Origin: Clostridium sp. AM22-11AC
GTDB taxonomy: Bacteria; Bacillota; Clostridia; Lachnospirales; Lachnospiraceae
Direction: 5' to 3'
Length of the DNA: 64,000 bases
NCBI RefSeq assembly: GCF_003473545.1
Contig: NZ_QUCM01000006.1
Coordinates: 132,159-196,158, forward strand
The translations under genes and the position numbers were made by a program. Positions 7,175-15,759 of this stretch are shown here, one piece after another. The notes under the pieces were generated by a model. That model was not told the DNA's origin and made no database searches. It saw only the letters and a program-made list of their open reading frames with translations. Every line of letters begins with the position of its first letter. Position 1 is the first letter of the stretch.

Positions 7175-8566
7175 TCAGACCTGGATCGCCAGATTTTTAA
7201 GCCATTTTTTCTGACGGTAGCGTATATAGCCCAGGATCAGCTTATAAACTTCTTCTGACATAACAAGGGCATAGACCCCGTAAATAGGCAGATGCCATAC
7301 TAATGCGCCTAAAAACGCCAGCGGAACTCCAATGCACCATACACCGCTGGTATCCAGGAACAGGCACATCCTGGTATCACCACCGCTTCGCAGTACACCT
7401 ACGATATTTACATAGTTAAACATCTTTGCAGGCATATAAGCAACAAATACCAGCAGACACCGGCTTACATCCATGGCTACTTCCGGTGTAATGCTGTAAA
7501 TACCGATGATCTTCCACCTTCCAAGTATCAGACACACCCCTGCTGTTATAGTAACAATAAACTGCAGGATAAAAAACTGGGTAGCATATTTTTCTGCACG
7601 TTTTAACTTACCAGCACCAAGTTCATTTCCCAGGATAACTGCTGTGGCTGCGCTTAAGCCCTGGAATAATACCACCGCAATGTCCTGAATGGTGGTTGCA
7701 ATAGTAATAGCTGCCACTGCGTCATCGCTCATACGTCCATACGCCAGGGAATACATGGTAGTGCCCAGTCCCCACATAAATTCATTTGCAATGACCGGGG
7801 CGGATGTTTCCAAAAACTGAGTGATAAACGCCTTATGCCAGCCAAACATTCCCTTCGGTCCGCAGGCAAGAGGCAGTTTCTTCCCATATACATAGAAAAG
7901 TACCAGAGTCACCTCAATGCATCTGGCAGTAAGTGTAGCGCAGGCAGCACCGGCTACGCCCATGGTCGGTGCGCCAAACTTTCCAAAAATAAGCACATAG
8001 TTTAAGCAGATATTAACAACAATGGCAATACAGCTGCAGATCACCGGAAATACTACTTTATTGGTAGCGCGAAGCATTGCCACATATACATTGGTAAGCG
8101 CAATAAACGGATAGCTTAAAGCTGCGATCCGAAGATACTTTGCCCCCAGTTCAATGCTTCCCTCACTGGTGGTAAAGATCCTCATGACCATTCTGGGAGC
8201 CGTAAGGGCCGGGACCACAAAAAACATGGCTCCCACCATAGCAAGCATCACACAAAGTCCTAAAACCTTCCTGATATTTTTCACATCACCGCTGCCCCAG
8301 AACTGGGCTGCTAAAATACCACCGCCGCTGACAATTCCAAAAACCAGCAGTGAAAACACGAAAAACACCTTATTTGCAAGTCCAACGGCTGCGATCGCTG
8401 TTGATCCCAGTCCTCCGATCATAAGGGTATCTACCATATTTACAATGGTATTTAACATTCCCTGTAGTGCCACCGGGCATGCGATCATAAGTGCCTTTTT
8501 TAAGAAGCGCCCGTCATGAAGCATTTCCCAGGTACTTTTTAATATTCCTCCCATTTTTATCTCCAT
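7175..8566 (-). CDS. MATE family multidrug/cation exporter
   Basis: A 463-aa polytopic membrane protein with about 12 hydrophobic segments in two similar halves. Characteristic MATE sequences are ALQGMLNTIVNMVDTLMIG (near residue 35) in the first half and APVIANEFMWGLGTTMYSLAYGRM (near 255) in the second. Such carriers export cationic drugs or metabolites in exchange for Na+ or H+; the substrate cannot be told from sequence. It is flanked by yebC downstream and mazF upstream, all on the minus strand but with no clear functional link. Confidence 0.9.
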   Translation of the reverse strand: MEIKMGGILKSTWEMLHDGRFLKKALMIACPVALQGMLNTIVNMVDTLMIGGLGSTAIAAVGLANKVFFVFSLLVFGIVSGGGILAAQFWGSGDVKNIRKVLGLCVMLAMVGAMFFVVPALTAPRMVMRIFTTSEGSIELGAKYLRIAALSYPFIALTNVYVAMLRATNKVVFPVICSCIAIVVNICLNYVLIFGKFGAPTMGVAGAACATLTARCIEVTLVLFYVYGKKLPLACGPKGMFGWHKAFITQFLETSAPVIANEFMWGLGTTMYSLAYGRMSDDAVAAITIATTIQDIAVVLFQGLSAATAVILGNELGAGKLKRAEKYATQFFILQFIVTITAGVCLILGRWKIIGIYSITPEVAMDVSRCLLVFVAYMPAKMFNYVNIVGVLRSGGDTRMCLFLDTSGVWCIGVPLAFLGALVWHLPIYGVYALVMSEEVYKLILGYIRYRQKKWLKNLAIQV

Positions 8567-8626
8567 TATCTGTTGTTGTCTTTACATAAGAACAGCCTGG
8601 AAAAGCAGGACTGTACCACTCACAGC

Positions 8627-8983
8627 CTATGTATGCAGTTCCAGACTTATCATTAATGCCTCATTTACCTTCTGTAACAGTTCTCCGTCAATGTGACAGA
8701 TCTTCTCCTTTAACCTCTGCTTGTCAATGGTCCTGACCTGCTCTAAAAGGATCACGGAATCCCGTATCATGTCACAGCTTCCCCTGTTTAATTCTACATG
8801 GGTAGGCAGCTTCGCCTTGTTCATCCTTGATGTGATCGCTGCGCAGATCACTGTCGGACTGTGCCGGTTTCCCACATCATTCTGGATGATAAGGACCGGC
8901 CGCACACCGCCCTGTTCAGACCCTACAACAGGTCTTAGATCTGCGTAATAAATATCTCCGCGTCTGATGATCACAGCCTTCAC
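8627..8983 (-). CDS. MazF/NdoA-type endoribonuclease toxin
   Basis: A protein of about 115-118 aa of the MazF/PemK family, which cleaves single-stranded mRNA at short sites. The family hallmarks are present: [20 protein letters not shown] at the N-terminus, [11 protein letters not shown], the catalytic-region Arg in [10 protein letters not shown] and the Ser/Thr stretch [12 protein letters not shown]. Starts are ambiguous: GTG at 8983 or a second GTG at 8974. It follows alr by about 150 nt, as ndoA does in Bacillus, but no antitoxin frame is visible between alr and this gene, unlike the classical ndoAI-ndoA pair. Confidence 0.9.
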   Translation of the reverse strand: MKAVIIRRGDIYYADLRPVVGSEQGGVRPVLIIQNDVGNRHSPTVICAAITSRMNKAKLPTHVELNRGSCDMIRDSVILLEQVRTIDKQRLKEKICHIDGELLQKVNEALMISLELHT

Positions 8984-9129
8984 TCTCCGTCATATTCTTA
9001 CCCTTAGTATTGACACATTTTTAAAATGTATACACTACTGTTATCATATGAGGAGAAATGCTTTCCGGAGCCTGTTTACCCGTATATCACGAATTTAATA
9101 TTAAAAAACTTATTGTAACCTACTGAAAA

Positions 9130-10344
9130 TTACTCAAATCCCTTAAATACATCATCAAAATAATCTTTGGTACCCACTACTTTTCCGTCTTTTAAGTAAA
9201 CTCTCGGTATACGTTTTCCGATATCGCAGATCATTTCATAATGGAAACCGCCGGACTTTTCTGCCAGTTCTTCCATCGTAATGCATTCAGCCCCGTCACT
9301 GCCTAAAAGGGTAACTTCATCATCTTCCTGTACATCCGGGATATCTGTTACATCTACCATAAACTGATCCATGCAGATACGGCCTAAAATAGCTGCTCTC
9401 TTGCCGTGGATCAGCACATCTCCTTTTCCGGAAAGGGAACGGACATAACCATCTCCATAACCTACAGGAATGGTTGCTACTTTCATGGTATGGTCTGCCA
9501 CAAAGGTGCCGCCATAGCTGACTGCTGTACCGGCTTCAATCTCCTTGATGTAGGTAATGCAGCTTTTGATCTCCATAGCTGGTGTCAGTTTTACGCTGTT
9601 ATGATCTACCTCATCAGAAGGATACATGCCATAAATGGCAATACCGGCTCTTACCATATCCATATGATTGGACTCTAATGACTCAACGATACCGGCACTG
9701 TTGGAGCAGTGGCGGATCGGGATCTTTACCCCCAGTTCCTTAAGGTAGCCTAAAAATTCTTTATAACGGCGGTACTGCTCTTCATAAGCGGATTTATCTG
9801 TCTCATCTGCTCTTGCAAAATGGGTAAACAGACCTTCTACTTCAATGCCCTCTAAGGCTGCAATGGCTGCTGCCTCTTTTGCATGTTCTCTGTCTGCTTT
9901 CATACCGATCCGGCTCATACCTGTGTCCAGTGCCAGATGCACCACTGCCTTTTTGCCCTGTTTTAATGCCAGGTCTGACAGTTTTTTTGCTTTTTCATAC
10001 TGGAACATGGCAGTGCGGATATCGTAGCGCAGCAGATCCTCATAGCGTGACTCATGGGTCACACCCAGAATAAGGATGGTCTTATTGATCCCATGTCTGC
10101 GAAGGATGATGCCCTCATCAATAGTAGCTACTGCATATCCAAACACATAAGGTTCAATGGTTTTTGCCACAGGAACGCTTCCATGTCCATAGCCATCTGC
10201 TTTCACCGATCCCATGATCAGGGTAGATGCAGGCAGATTGTCCCGCATGGATCTCATATTAGAAGCAACAGCATCCAGGTTTACTGTTGCATATACTCTG
10301 CTGTAAGGTCTCATATATGTTTTATTTCCTCCCGGCGTATTCAT
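9130..10344 (-). CDS. alr: Alanine racemase
   Basis: A 404-aa PLP enzyme that interconverts L- and D-alanine for peptidoglycan. The PLP-binding lysine is K48 in GSVKADGYGHGS. The fold-type III barrel ends in a C-terminal beta domain carrying AVSYGGTF, with the second catalytic Tyr, and GRICMDQFMVDVTD. Length is normal for the family. The gene has its own promoter (10397-10424), with a perfect palindrome at 10373-10386 in the early leader, and mazF follows downstream. Confidence 0.96.
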   Translation of the reverse strand: MNTPGGNKTYMRPYSRVYATVNLDAVASNMRSMRDNLPASTLIMGSVKADGYGHGSVPVAKTIEPYVFGYAVATIDEGIILRRHGINKTILILGVTHESRYEDLLRYDIRTAMFQYEKAKKLSDLALKQGKKAVVHLALDTGMSRIGMKADREHAKEAAAIAALEGIEVEGLFTHFARADETDKSAYEEQYRRYKEFLGYLKELGVKIPIRHCSNSAGIVESLESNHMDMVRAGIAIYGMYPSDEVDHNSVKLTPAMEIKSCITYIKEIEAGTAVSYGGTFVADHTMKVATIPVGYGDGYVRSLSGKGDVLIHGKRAAILGRICMDQFMVDVTDIPDVQEDDEVTLLGSDGAECITMEELAEKSGGFHYEMICDIGKRIPRVYLKDGKVVGTKDYFDDVFKGFE

Positions 10345-10372
10345 GCCTTCCTAAACGATCTCTTTCTGAAAA

Positions 10373-10386
10373 CGCACTAAAGTGCG
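10373..10386. promoter_or_regulatory. Perfect 14-bp palindrome near the alr transcription start
   Basis: CGCACTAAAGTGCG is a perfect inverted repeat about 10-25 bp downstream of the alr -10 box. Its position suits an operator, but no matching regulator is identifiable here. Confidence 0.5.
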
Positions 10387-10396
10387 CTAAGCTTTA

Positions 10397-10424
10397 ATTA
10401 TACACCATACGCCGCATTTTTCAA
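10397..10424 (-). promoter_or_regulatory. SigA-type promoter of alr
   Basis: TTGAAA at 10424-10419 and TATAAT at 10402-10397 with a 16-bp spacer, between nnr and alr. It shows that alr can be expressed apart from the rex-acpS-nnr genes. Confidence 0.7.
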
Positions 10425-10488
10425 GAAGGTTTCCCAGTCATTCAATCAGTTTTTGCCAACATATTTATTCTGCTGCAACTGGTACGGT

Positions 10489-12057
10489 TTACCCATTGCG
10501 TCTCACTGCCTCGTCCATAACATCCCCTACTGCCTGGGATAATTCTGTGGCCAGCAGACTGTGGCTTCCTGCCCCGGCTGCTTTCTCTCCTGCCAGACCG
10601 TGAACATACACACCCATGCGGGCTGCTTCTTCCTCTTCCATGCCAATTGCTAAAAGTCCCGCGATCGTACCGGTAAGCACATCCCCGGAACCGGCTTTTG
10701 CCATGGCACTGCAGCCGCTGGTATTAATATAAAGGCCGCCTTCCTGGCCTGCAACTACCGTAGCTGCATCCTTTAATACGCAGGTAACTCCATACCGGGA
10801 TGCATAAGCACTGGCTGCTCCCACCAGATCTTCTTTTAGCTGGCTGATGGTCTGTCCTGTAAGTCTTGCCATTTCACCAAGATGTGGGGTAATGATAATA
10901 TTTTCTGTATAATAAGAAGTAAGATAAGGATGGGATGCAATGGTATTTAACCCATCTGCATCCAGGATCACCGGAACATAGGCACTGGTAAGTATATCCT
11001 CTACCAGATATTCTACATAAGGCTCACTTCCAAGTCCCGGTCCTAAAACCACTACACTTGCCCATTTCATCTGTTCCTCGATCATTTCTTTAAATTCTTC
11101 TCTTCCCTGAAGAAGCTGATCCGGAGTATAGGATGCAATGATCGCCTCCGGAAGGAGTCCCTGAAGGATGGGACGGTTTTCTTCTACTGTGAGGATCTTT
11201 ACCAGTCCGGCTCCTGCTCTGTAGGCAGTAAGGGCACTTAAATAGGCAGCACCACACATACCTGCACTTCCCGCTGCGATCAGCACTTTTCCAAAAGTTC
11301 CTTTGTTGGAGTCTGCTTTTCTTTCAGGAATGTGGCAAAGATCTTTCTTTTCATAGGCAAAAGCCCGTTCCGGTCTGCCGCCTTCTTCCGCTTCCCCTTC
11401 TAATGCCATTTCAGGAAAGCCGATATCTTTTACCAGCACTTTTCCTGCATAACTTCTTCCCGGGTAAAGGGCAGTTCCCATTTTTTCCCAGCCAAAAGTC
11501 ACAGTCACATCTGCTTTTAAAGCAGTTCCCATAACAGCGCCTGTATCTGCGTGGATACCGGAAGGAATGTCTACTGCCACACAGAAAGTATGCTCCTGTT
11601 CTCTTATCTGGTTCAGGTCATCTAAACATCTTTTATAATTTCCTTCTACCGGACGGCCAAGACCTACTCCGAATACTGCATCAATGATAACGCAACAGTG
11701 TTTTCCTTTCTTTTCTGTCTCGATCTCCTGCCATGGTTTTACAGAAATTCCCAGTTTTCGGGCAATGGAAAGCTGTGTTTTTAATTCCACTGTTCCTCTG
11801 TTTTCATCCCCTGCCATATAAATGCATACGGGATAGCCTTTTAAATGGAGCATTCTGGCCGCTGCAATACCGTCTGCTCCGTTATTGCCACTGCCGCACA
11901 CAGCCCAGACGATCTCATCTTTTTTTGCTGCCTTTTCTGCCTCTGCAGCCACTGCCATAGCCGCCCGTTCCATTAATACCATAGACGGAATACCGATCTC
12001 CTGAATGGTTTTGGCATCCGTTGCTTTCATTTTTCTTCCTAATAAAAGAGTCCTCAT
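10489..12057 (-). CDS. nnr: Bifunctional NAD(P)H-hydrate epimerase / ADP-dependent dehydratase
   Basis: A 522-aa fusion enzyme that repairs damaged NADH and NADPH hydrates. The N-terminal YjeF_N domain (residues about 1-225) epimerises the hydrate and shows AVCGSGNNGADG and VAVDIPSGIHADTGAVMG. The C-terminal carbohydrate-kinase-like domain (about 240-515) dehydrates the S-form using ADP, with LGPGLGSE, DADGLNTIASHP and the GSGDVLTGTIAG signature. Its start overlaps the acpS stop by ATGA. With rex upstream, the operon joins redox sensing to nicotinamide cofactor repair. Confidence 0.95.
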   Translation of the reverse strand: MRTLLLGRKMKATDAKTIQEIGIPSMVLMERAAMAVAAEAEKAAKKDEIVWAVCGSGNNGADGIAAARMLHLKGYPVCIYMAGDENRGTVELKTQLSIARKLGISVKPWQEIETEKKGKHCCVIIDAVFGVGLGRPVEGNYKRCLDDLNQIREQEHTFCVAVDIPSGIHADTGAVMGTALKADVTVTFGWEKMGTALYPGRSYAGKVLVKDIGFPEMALEGEAEEGGRPERAFAYEKKDLCHIPERKADSNKGTFGKVLIAAGSAGMCGAAYLSALTAYRAGAGLVKILTVEENRPILQGLLPEAIIASYTPDQLLQGREEFKEMIEEQMKWASVVVLGPGLGSEPYVEYLVEDILTSAYVPVILDADGLNTIASHPYLTSYYTENIIITPHLGEMARLTGQTISQLKEDLVGAASAYASRYGVTCVLKDAATVVAGQEGGLYINTSGCSAMAKAGSGDVLTGTIAGLLAIGMEEEEAARMGVYVHGLAGEKAAGAGSHSLLATELSQAVGDVMDEAVRRNG

Positions 12058-12431
12058 TTTTTCTGCTCTCCTCTTCCTTCTCCTACTGCAAAAGCCATTG
12101 CCAGTCCATTTGTATTGGAAATAGAAACATGGATCTGCTCCATTCCCATTTTTTCAAACTGTTCTAAAGCTCCACCATAAAGACGTACATAGGGTTTTCC
12201 CAGTTCATCCCGCAAAACCTCAATATCTCCCGGCATAAAGGTGCGAAAACCTGTGCCAAACACCTTGGCTACCGCCTCTTTTACAGCAAAAGAGCCGGCA
12301 AGCTTAGAGGCAGACCCTCCTGCTTGCCGGCTTTCCGCCTCTGTAAATGTGCGTGACACAAAATGTTCTTTTTCGCAGGCCTTCCTCATACGGTCAATTT
12401 CCACCAGATCCGTTCCTACTCCCAGTATCAT
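12054..12431 (-). CDS. acpS: Holo-[acyl-carrier-protein] synthase
   Basis: About 125 aa. It transfers phosphopantetheine from CoA to the acyl carrier protein, activating fatty-acid synthesis. The AcpS signature GVGTDLVEIDRM sits at the very N-terminus and the second metal-binding motif is KLAGSFAVKEAVAKVFGTG (near residue 55). I set the start at ATG 12431, directly before the conserved core; longer in-frame starts overlap rex and lack conservation. It starts 16 nt after the rex stop and ends overlapping nnr, so the three genes form a tight operon. Confidence 0.94.
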   Translation of the reverse strand: MILGVGTDLVEIDRMRKACEKEHFVSRTFTEAESRQAGGSASKLAGSFAVKEAVAKVFGTGFRTFMPGDIEVLRDELGKPYVRLYGGALEQFEKMGMEQIHVSISNTNGLAMAFAVGEGRGEQKK

Positions 12432-12447
12432 CACGTTTACTCTCTTT

Positions 12448-13110
12448 TTATTCTTTTTTTGTATCCTCTGCATCAGACTTTTCCTGCATGTTGCACACAC
12501 GGTAAGACAGACGCATCAGACTCTCTGATAAGTGTACATTTTCTACTACTACATCATCCGGCACTACCAGATCTGTGTGGGCAAAGTTCCAGATTGCCTT
12601 GATGCCGGCTTTGATCAATCGGTCAGCAATCTCCGGAGCCTTTGTCTTTGGAATGGTAAGTGCTGCGATCTGGATATTATTTTCCCTGATAAAGGTTTCC
12701 AGATCATCCACAGAACGGATCTCAATGCCGCGGATCACCAGTCCGATCAGCTTTGGATTGATATCAAACATTCCTCTGATAACAAATCCTCTCCGCTCAA
12801 AATTCGTATAATTGGCAATGGCCTGTCCCAGATTACCTGCACCAATGATGATCACATTGTGCTGACGGTCAATTCCAAGGATCTTTGCGATCTCTGAATA
12901 AAGATATTTTACGTTATATCCGTAGCCCTGCTGGCCAAAGCCACCAAAATTGTTAAGGTCCTGACGGATCTGAGACGCCGTTACCTTCATTCTGCTGCTC
13001 AGTTCATTAGAAGAAATACGCTCTACTCCTTCCTCGATCAGCTCGCCAAGGTAGCGATAATATCTGGGCAGTCTTGAAATTACTGCTTTTGATATCTCTT
13101 TGCGTTCCAT
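12448..13110 (-). CDS. rex: Redox-sensing transcriptional repressor Rex
   Basis: About 220 aa. Rex binds DNA when NADH is low and releases it when NADH is high, controlling fermentation and energy genes. The N-terminal winged helix (ISKAVISRLPRYYRYL ... SQIRQDLNNFGGFGQQGYGY) precedes a Rossmann domain with IIIGAGNLGQAIANY (near residue 90). I prefer ATG 13110, nine bases after AAGGAG. An upstream ATG at 13134 also has a ribosome-like GGGGGTGA, so eight extra residues are possible. A near-perfect promoter lies at 13179-13207, divergent from the ABC-F promoter. Confidence 0.95.
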   Translation of the reverse strand: MERKEISKAVISRLPRYYRYLGELIEEGVERISSNELSSRMKVTASQIRQDLNNFGGFGQQGYGYNVKYLYSEIAKILGIDRQHNVIIIGAGNLGQAIANYTNFERRGFVIRGMFDINPKLIGLVIRGIEIRSVDDLETFIRENNIQIAALTIPKTKAPEIADRLIKAGIKAIWNFAHTDLVVPDDVVVENVHLSESLMRLSYRVCNMQEKSDAEDTKKE

Positions 13111-13178
13111 TTTAACCCTCTCCTTCTTGTTCATGATTCACCCCCTTGCATTATCGGGGTATGATAACTCTAGTATCC

Positions 13179-13207
13179 ATTATAATCAGACGTTAAATAA
13201 ATGTCAA
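13179..13207 (-). promoter_or_regulatory. Consensus SigA promoter of rex-acpS-nnr
   Basis: TTGACA at 13207-13202 and TATAAT at 13184-13179, spacer 17 bp. It is back to back with the ABC-F promoter; the two -35 boxes are about 20 bp apart. Confidence 0.85.
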
Positions 13208-13227
13208 ATCTGTTTTTCAGTATGTTC

Positions 13228-13256
13228 TTGAAAAAATTATTTTCCTATATTATACT
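13228..13256 (+). promoter_or_regulatory. SigA promoter of the ABC-F gene
   Basis: TTGAAA at 13228-13233 and TATACT at 13251-13256, spacer 17 bp. It leaves a leader of about 75 nt before the ABC-F start codon. Confidence 0.75.
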
Positions 13257-13335
13257 GTTTGGTGCGAACCGGCTCATTTTGTCGGGAAAATACTTAATTT
13301 TACTACATTTTTACTACGTTTTTAAGGAGTTTATC

Positions 13336-15348
13336 ATGATATTATCCTGCAGCAATATCTGCAAGTCATTTGGGGAAAATGACATTTTAAAGCAGGTTTC
13401 CTTCCATATAGAAGACCACGAAAAGGCGGCCATTGTAGGCATTAATGGTGCCGGCAAGTCCACTCTTTTAAAAGTGCTTATCGGAAAACTGAACGCTGAT
13501 GATGGCGTTGTTACCTGGGCGAAAGGTGCTTCCATCGGTTATCTGGCACAGCACCAGGACTTAGAGGGAGCCGAGACTATTTACGATGCACTTTTAGAGG
13601 TGAAAAAGCCGGTGATCCAGATGGAGGCCCGCATTCGCAGCCTGGAACTGGAAATGAAATCCGCTTCCGGTGATGAATTAGAGACCAAGCTTTCTGAATA
13701 CAGCCGTTTAAACCATGAATTTGAAATGGCAGACGGCTATTCCTATCAGAGCGAGATCACCGGCGTTTTAAAGGGACTTGGATTTACAGAGGATGAGTTT
13801 TCCAAACCCATCACTGCTCTTTCCGGCGGCCAGAAGACCCGTGTTTCCTTAGGCAAACTGCTCCTTACCAAACCGGACATCCTGCTCCTTGACGAGCCGA
13901 CCAACCACCTGGATATGGAGTCCATCGCATGGTTAGAAACTTATCTGAGAAACTACAGCGGTGCTGTGATCATCGTTGCCCATGACCGGTATTTCCTGGA
14001 CCGTGTGGTAACAAAGATCATTGAGCTGGACATGGGGCATTGTACTGTATTTTCAGGCAATTATTCTGCCTACAGCGATAAAAAGGCCATGCTACGCGAT
14101 GCTGCCATCCGTGCCTATTTAAACCAGCAGCAGGAGATCCGCCATCAGGAGGCTGTTATCGCCAAGTTAAAATCTTTCAACCGTGAAAAATCCATTAAAC
14201 GTGCAGAAAGCCGTGAAAAAATGCTGGATAAGATCGAGCGGTTAGAAAAGCCTACCCAGGCAAATGATTCTATGGATATCCGCTTAGAGCCGGATGTGGT
14301 CAGCGGAAATGATGTTCTGACCGTTACAGATTTAAGCAAATCCTTTGACACACAGACCTTATTTACCAATGTGGACTTTGAGATCAAGCGGGGGGAACGT
14401 GTTGCTATCATTGGAAATAATGGTACCGGAAAGACCACTCTTTTAAAGATCATCAATGGCATTATCCCTGCTGATTCCGGTCAGATCCGTTTAGGTTCCA
14501 AGGTGCATATCGGCTACTATGATCAGGAGCATCAGGTACTGCATATGGATAAAACCCTGTTCCAGGAGATCCAGGATACCTATCCAAACATGAACAACAC
14601 CCAGATCCGCAATACACTGGCTGCTTTCCTGTTTACAGGAGATGACGTATTTAAGCTGATCCGTGACTTAAGCGGCGGTGAAAGAGGCCGTGTTTCCCTT
14701 GCGAAATTAATGCTCTCTGATGCCAATTTCCTGCTTCTTGACGAGCCTACCAACCATCTGGATATTACTTCCAAGGAGATCCTGGAAAGCGCATTAAACC
14801 GCTATACAGGAACGGTATTGTACGTATCCCATGACCGTTATTTCATCAACCGTACTGCTACCCGTATCCTGGATCTGACGGATGGTTCATTTATCAACTA
14901 TATCGGCAATTATGACTACTATCTGGAAAAGAAAGAGGATGTAGAAGCTGCATTTGCCGCTAGGCAGATGGCTGAAGCTGGAAATAACCGTACAGCCGGT
15001 GCAAATGGCACACAGGCACAGAGTGTCAGCGCTGTTTCAGGCGTATCTTCCGCTTCTTCCCAGGCACCTATGACCGCCTCCGCTGCAGGCTCTTTAGCTG
15101 ACGGAAAAATGGACTGGAAAGCCCAGAAAGAGGAGCAGGCCCGTCTTCGCAAACGCCAGAATGAACTGAAAAAGGTGGAGGACAAGATCCACGAACTGGA
15201 AACAAGAGACGGGGAGATCGATGAGCTCCTCTCCCAGGAAGATGTATATACTGATGTTTCCCGCCTTATGGAACTGAACAAAGAGAAAGAGTCCATCCAG
15301 AAAGAACTGGAAGTTCTCTATGAGAAATGGGAAGAACTGGCAGAATAA
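13336..15348 (+). CDS. ABC-F family ATPase
   Basis: A 670-aa soluble protein with two ABC ATPase domains and no membrane segment, as in the ABC-F family, which acts on ribosomes in translation control or antibiotic protection. Domain 1 has GINGAGKST, ALSGGQKTRVSLG and LLLDEPTNHLDM; domain 2 has GNNGTGKTT, LSGGERGRVSLA and LLLDEPTNHLDI. The inter-domain linker (about 240-325) is charged, and the C-terminus (about 580-670) is a predicted coiled coil after a Ser/Ala-rich stretch. The ATG at 13336 follows TAAGGAG; an in-frame ATG at 13201 lies upstream of the promoter and is rejected. Whether it gives drug resistance cannot be said. Confidence 0.93.
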   Translation: MILSCSNICKSFGENDILKQVSFHIEDHEKAAIVGINGAGKSTLLKVLIGKLNADDGVVTWAKGASIGYLAQHQDLEGAETIYDALLEVKKPVIQMEARIRSLELEMKSASGDELETKLSEYSRLNHEFEMADGYSYQSEITGVLKGLGFTEDEFSKPITALSGGQKTRVSLGKLLLTKPDILLLDEPTNHLDMESIAWLETYLRNYSGAVIIVAHDRYFLDRVVTKIIELDMGHCTVFSGNYSAYSDKKAMLRDAAIRAYLNQQQEIRHQEAVIAKLKSFNREKSIKRAESREKMLDKIERLEKPTQANDSMDIRLEPDVVSGNDVLTVTDLSKSFDTQTLFTNVDFEIKRGERVAIIGNNGTGKTTLLKIINGIIPADSGQIRLGSKVHIGYYDQEHQVLHMDKTLFQEIQDTYPNMNNTQIRNTLAAFLFTGDDVFKLIRDLSGGERGRVSLAKLMLSDANFLLLDEPTNHLDITSKEILESALNRYTGTVLYVSHDRYFINRTATRILDLTDGSFINYIGNYDYYLEKKEDVEAAFAARQMAEAGNNRTAGANGTQAQSVSAVSGVSSASSQAPMTASAAGSLADGKMDWKAQKEEQARLRKRQNELKKVEDKIHELETRDGEIDELLSQEDVYTDVSRLMELNKEKESIQKELEVLYEKWEELAE

Positions 15349-15367
15349 AAAGGAGTTATAAAAATCC

Positions 15368-15595
15368 ATGAAGAAATTAAAACGGATATCAGCTGCCCTT
15401 ATGGTAATATTATTAGCAGGCCTTTTTATTGCAGCCATTGTACTTGCAATAACCGGCGCCCCGGCCAATCAGCTGATGGCAGTTATTTTCTCTATCGTGT
15501 TTATTTCCGTATTGTTTTATGCTATGGGACTGATGACACGGGTGTTAAAAAAAGATGACAGTAAGGATACATCTGATACATCATTAAAAAAATAG
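15368..15595 (+). CDS. Small two-span membrane protein
   Basis: A 75-aa protein with two hydrophobic helices (residues about 7-29 and 35-57) and a charged C-terminal tail (KKDDSKDTSDTS). AAGGAG lies upstream, and it starts 19 nt after the ABC-F gene, so the two are probably co-transcribed and end at the shared terminator. No family is recognised. Function unknown. Confidence 0.65.
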   Translation: MKKLKRISAALMVILLAGLFIAAIVLAITGAPANQLMAVIFSIVFISVLFYAMGLMTRVLKKDDSKDTSDTSLKK

Positions 15596-15676
15596 CCAGC
15601 CTCTCGTCTGCAATGCCGGGCCAGTTATTTATGAAAAAGTGTACCAGATCCTGAATTTATTTATAATTTTTAATGC

Positions 15677-15720
15677 AAAAGGTCTGCTTTTGATAAAATA
15701 TCATCAGCAGACCTTTTTTT
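15677..15720. terminator. Bidirectional terminator
   Basis: AAAGGTCTGCT pairs with AGCAGACCTTT around an AT-rich loop, with T runs on both sides. It serves the ABC-F operon on plus and the sugar-transport operon on minus. Confidence 0.85.
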
Positions 15721-15759
15721 ATATTTTTTGACTTTTTAATATTATCAACCTTGATATTG

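Noticed and set aside
8984..9129. Antitoxin gene for mazF
   Set aside because: No frame of useful length with a ribosome site on either strand.
13201..13335. Longer N-terminus for the ABC-F protein
   Set aside because: The in-frame ATG at 13201 is upstream of the promoter -10 box; the ATG at 13336 has TAAGGAG and starts the conserved domain.
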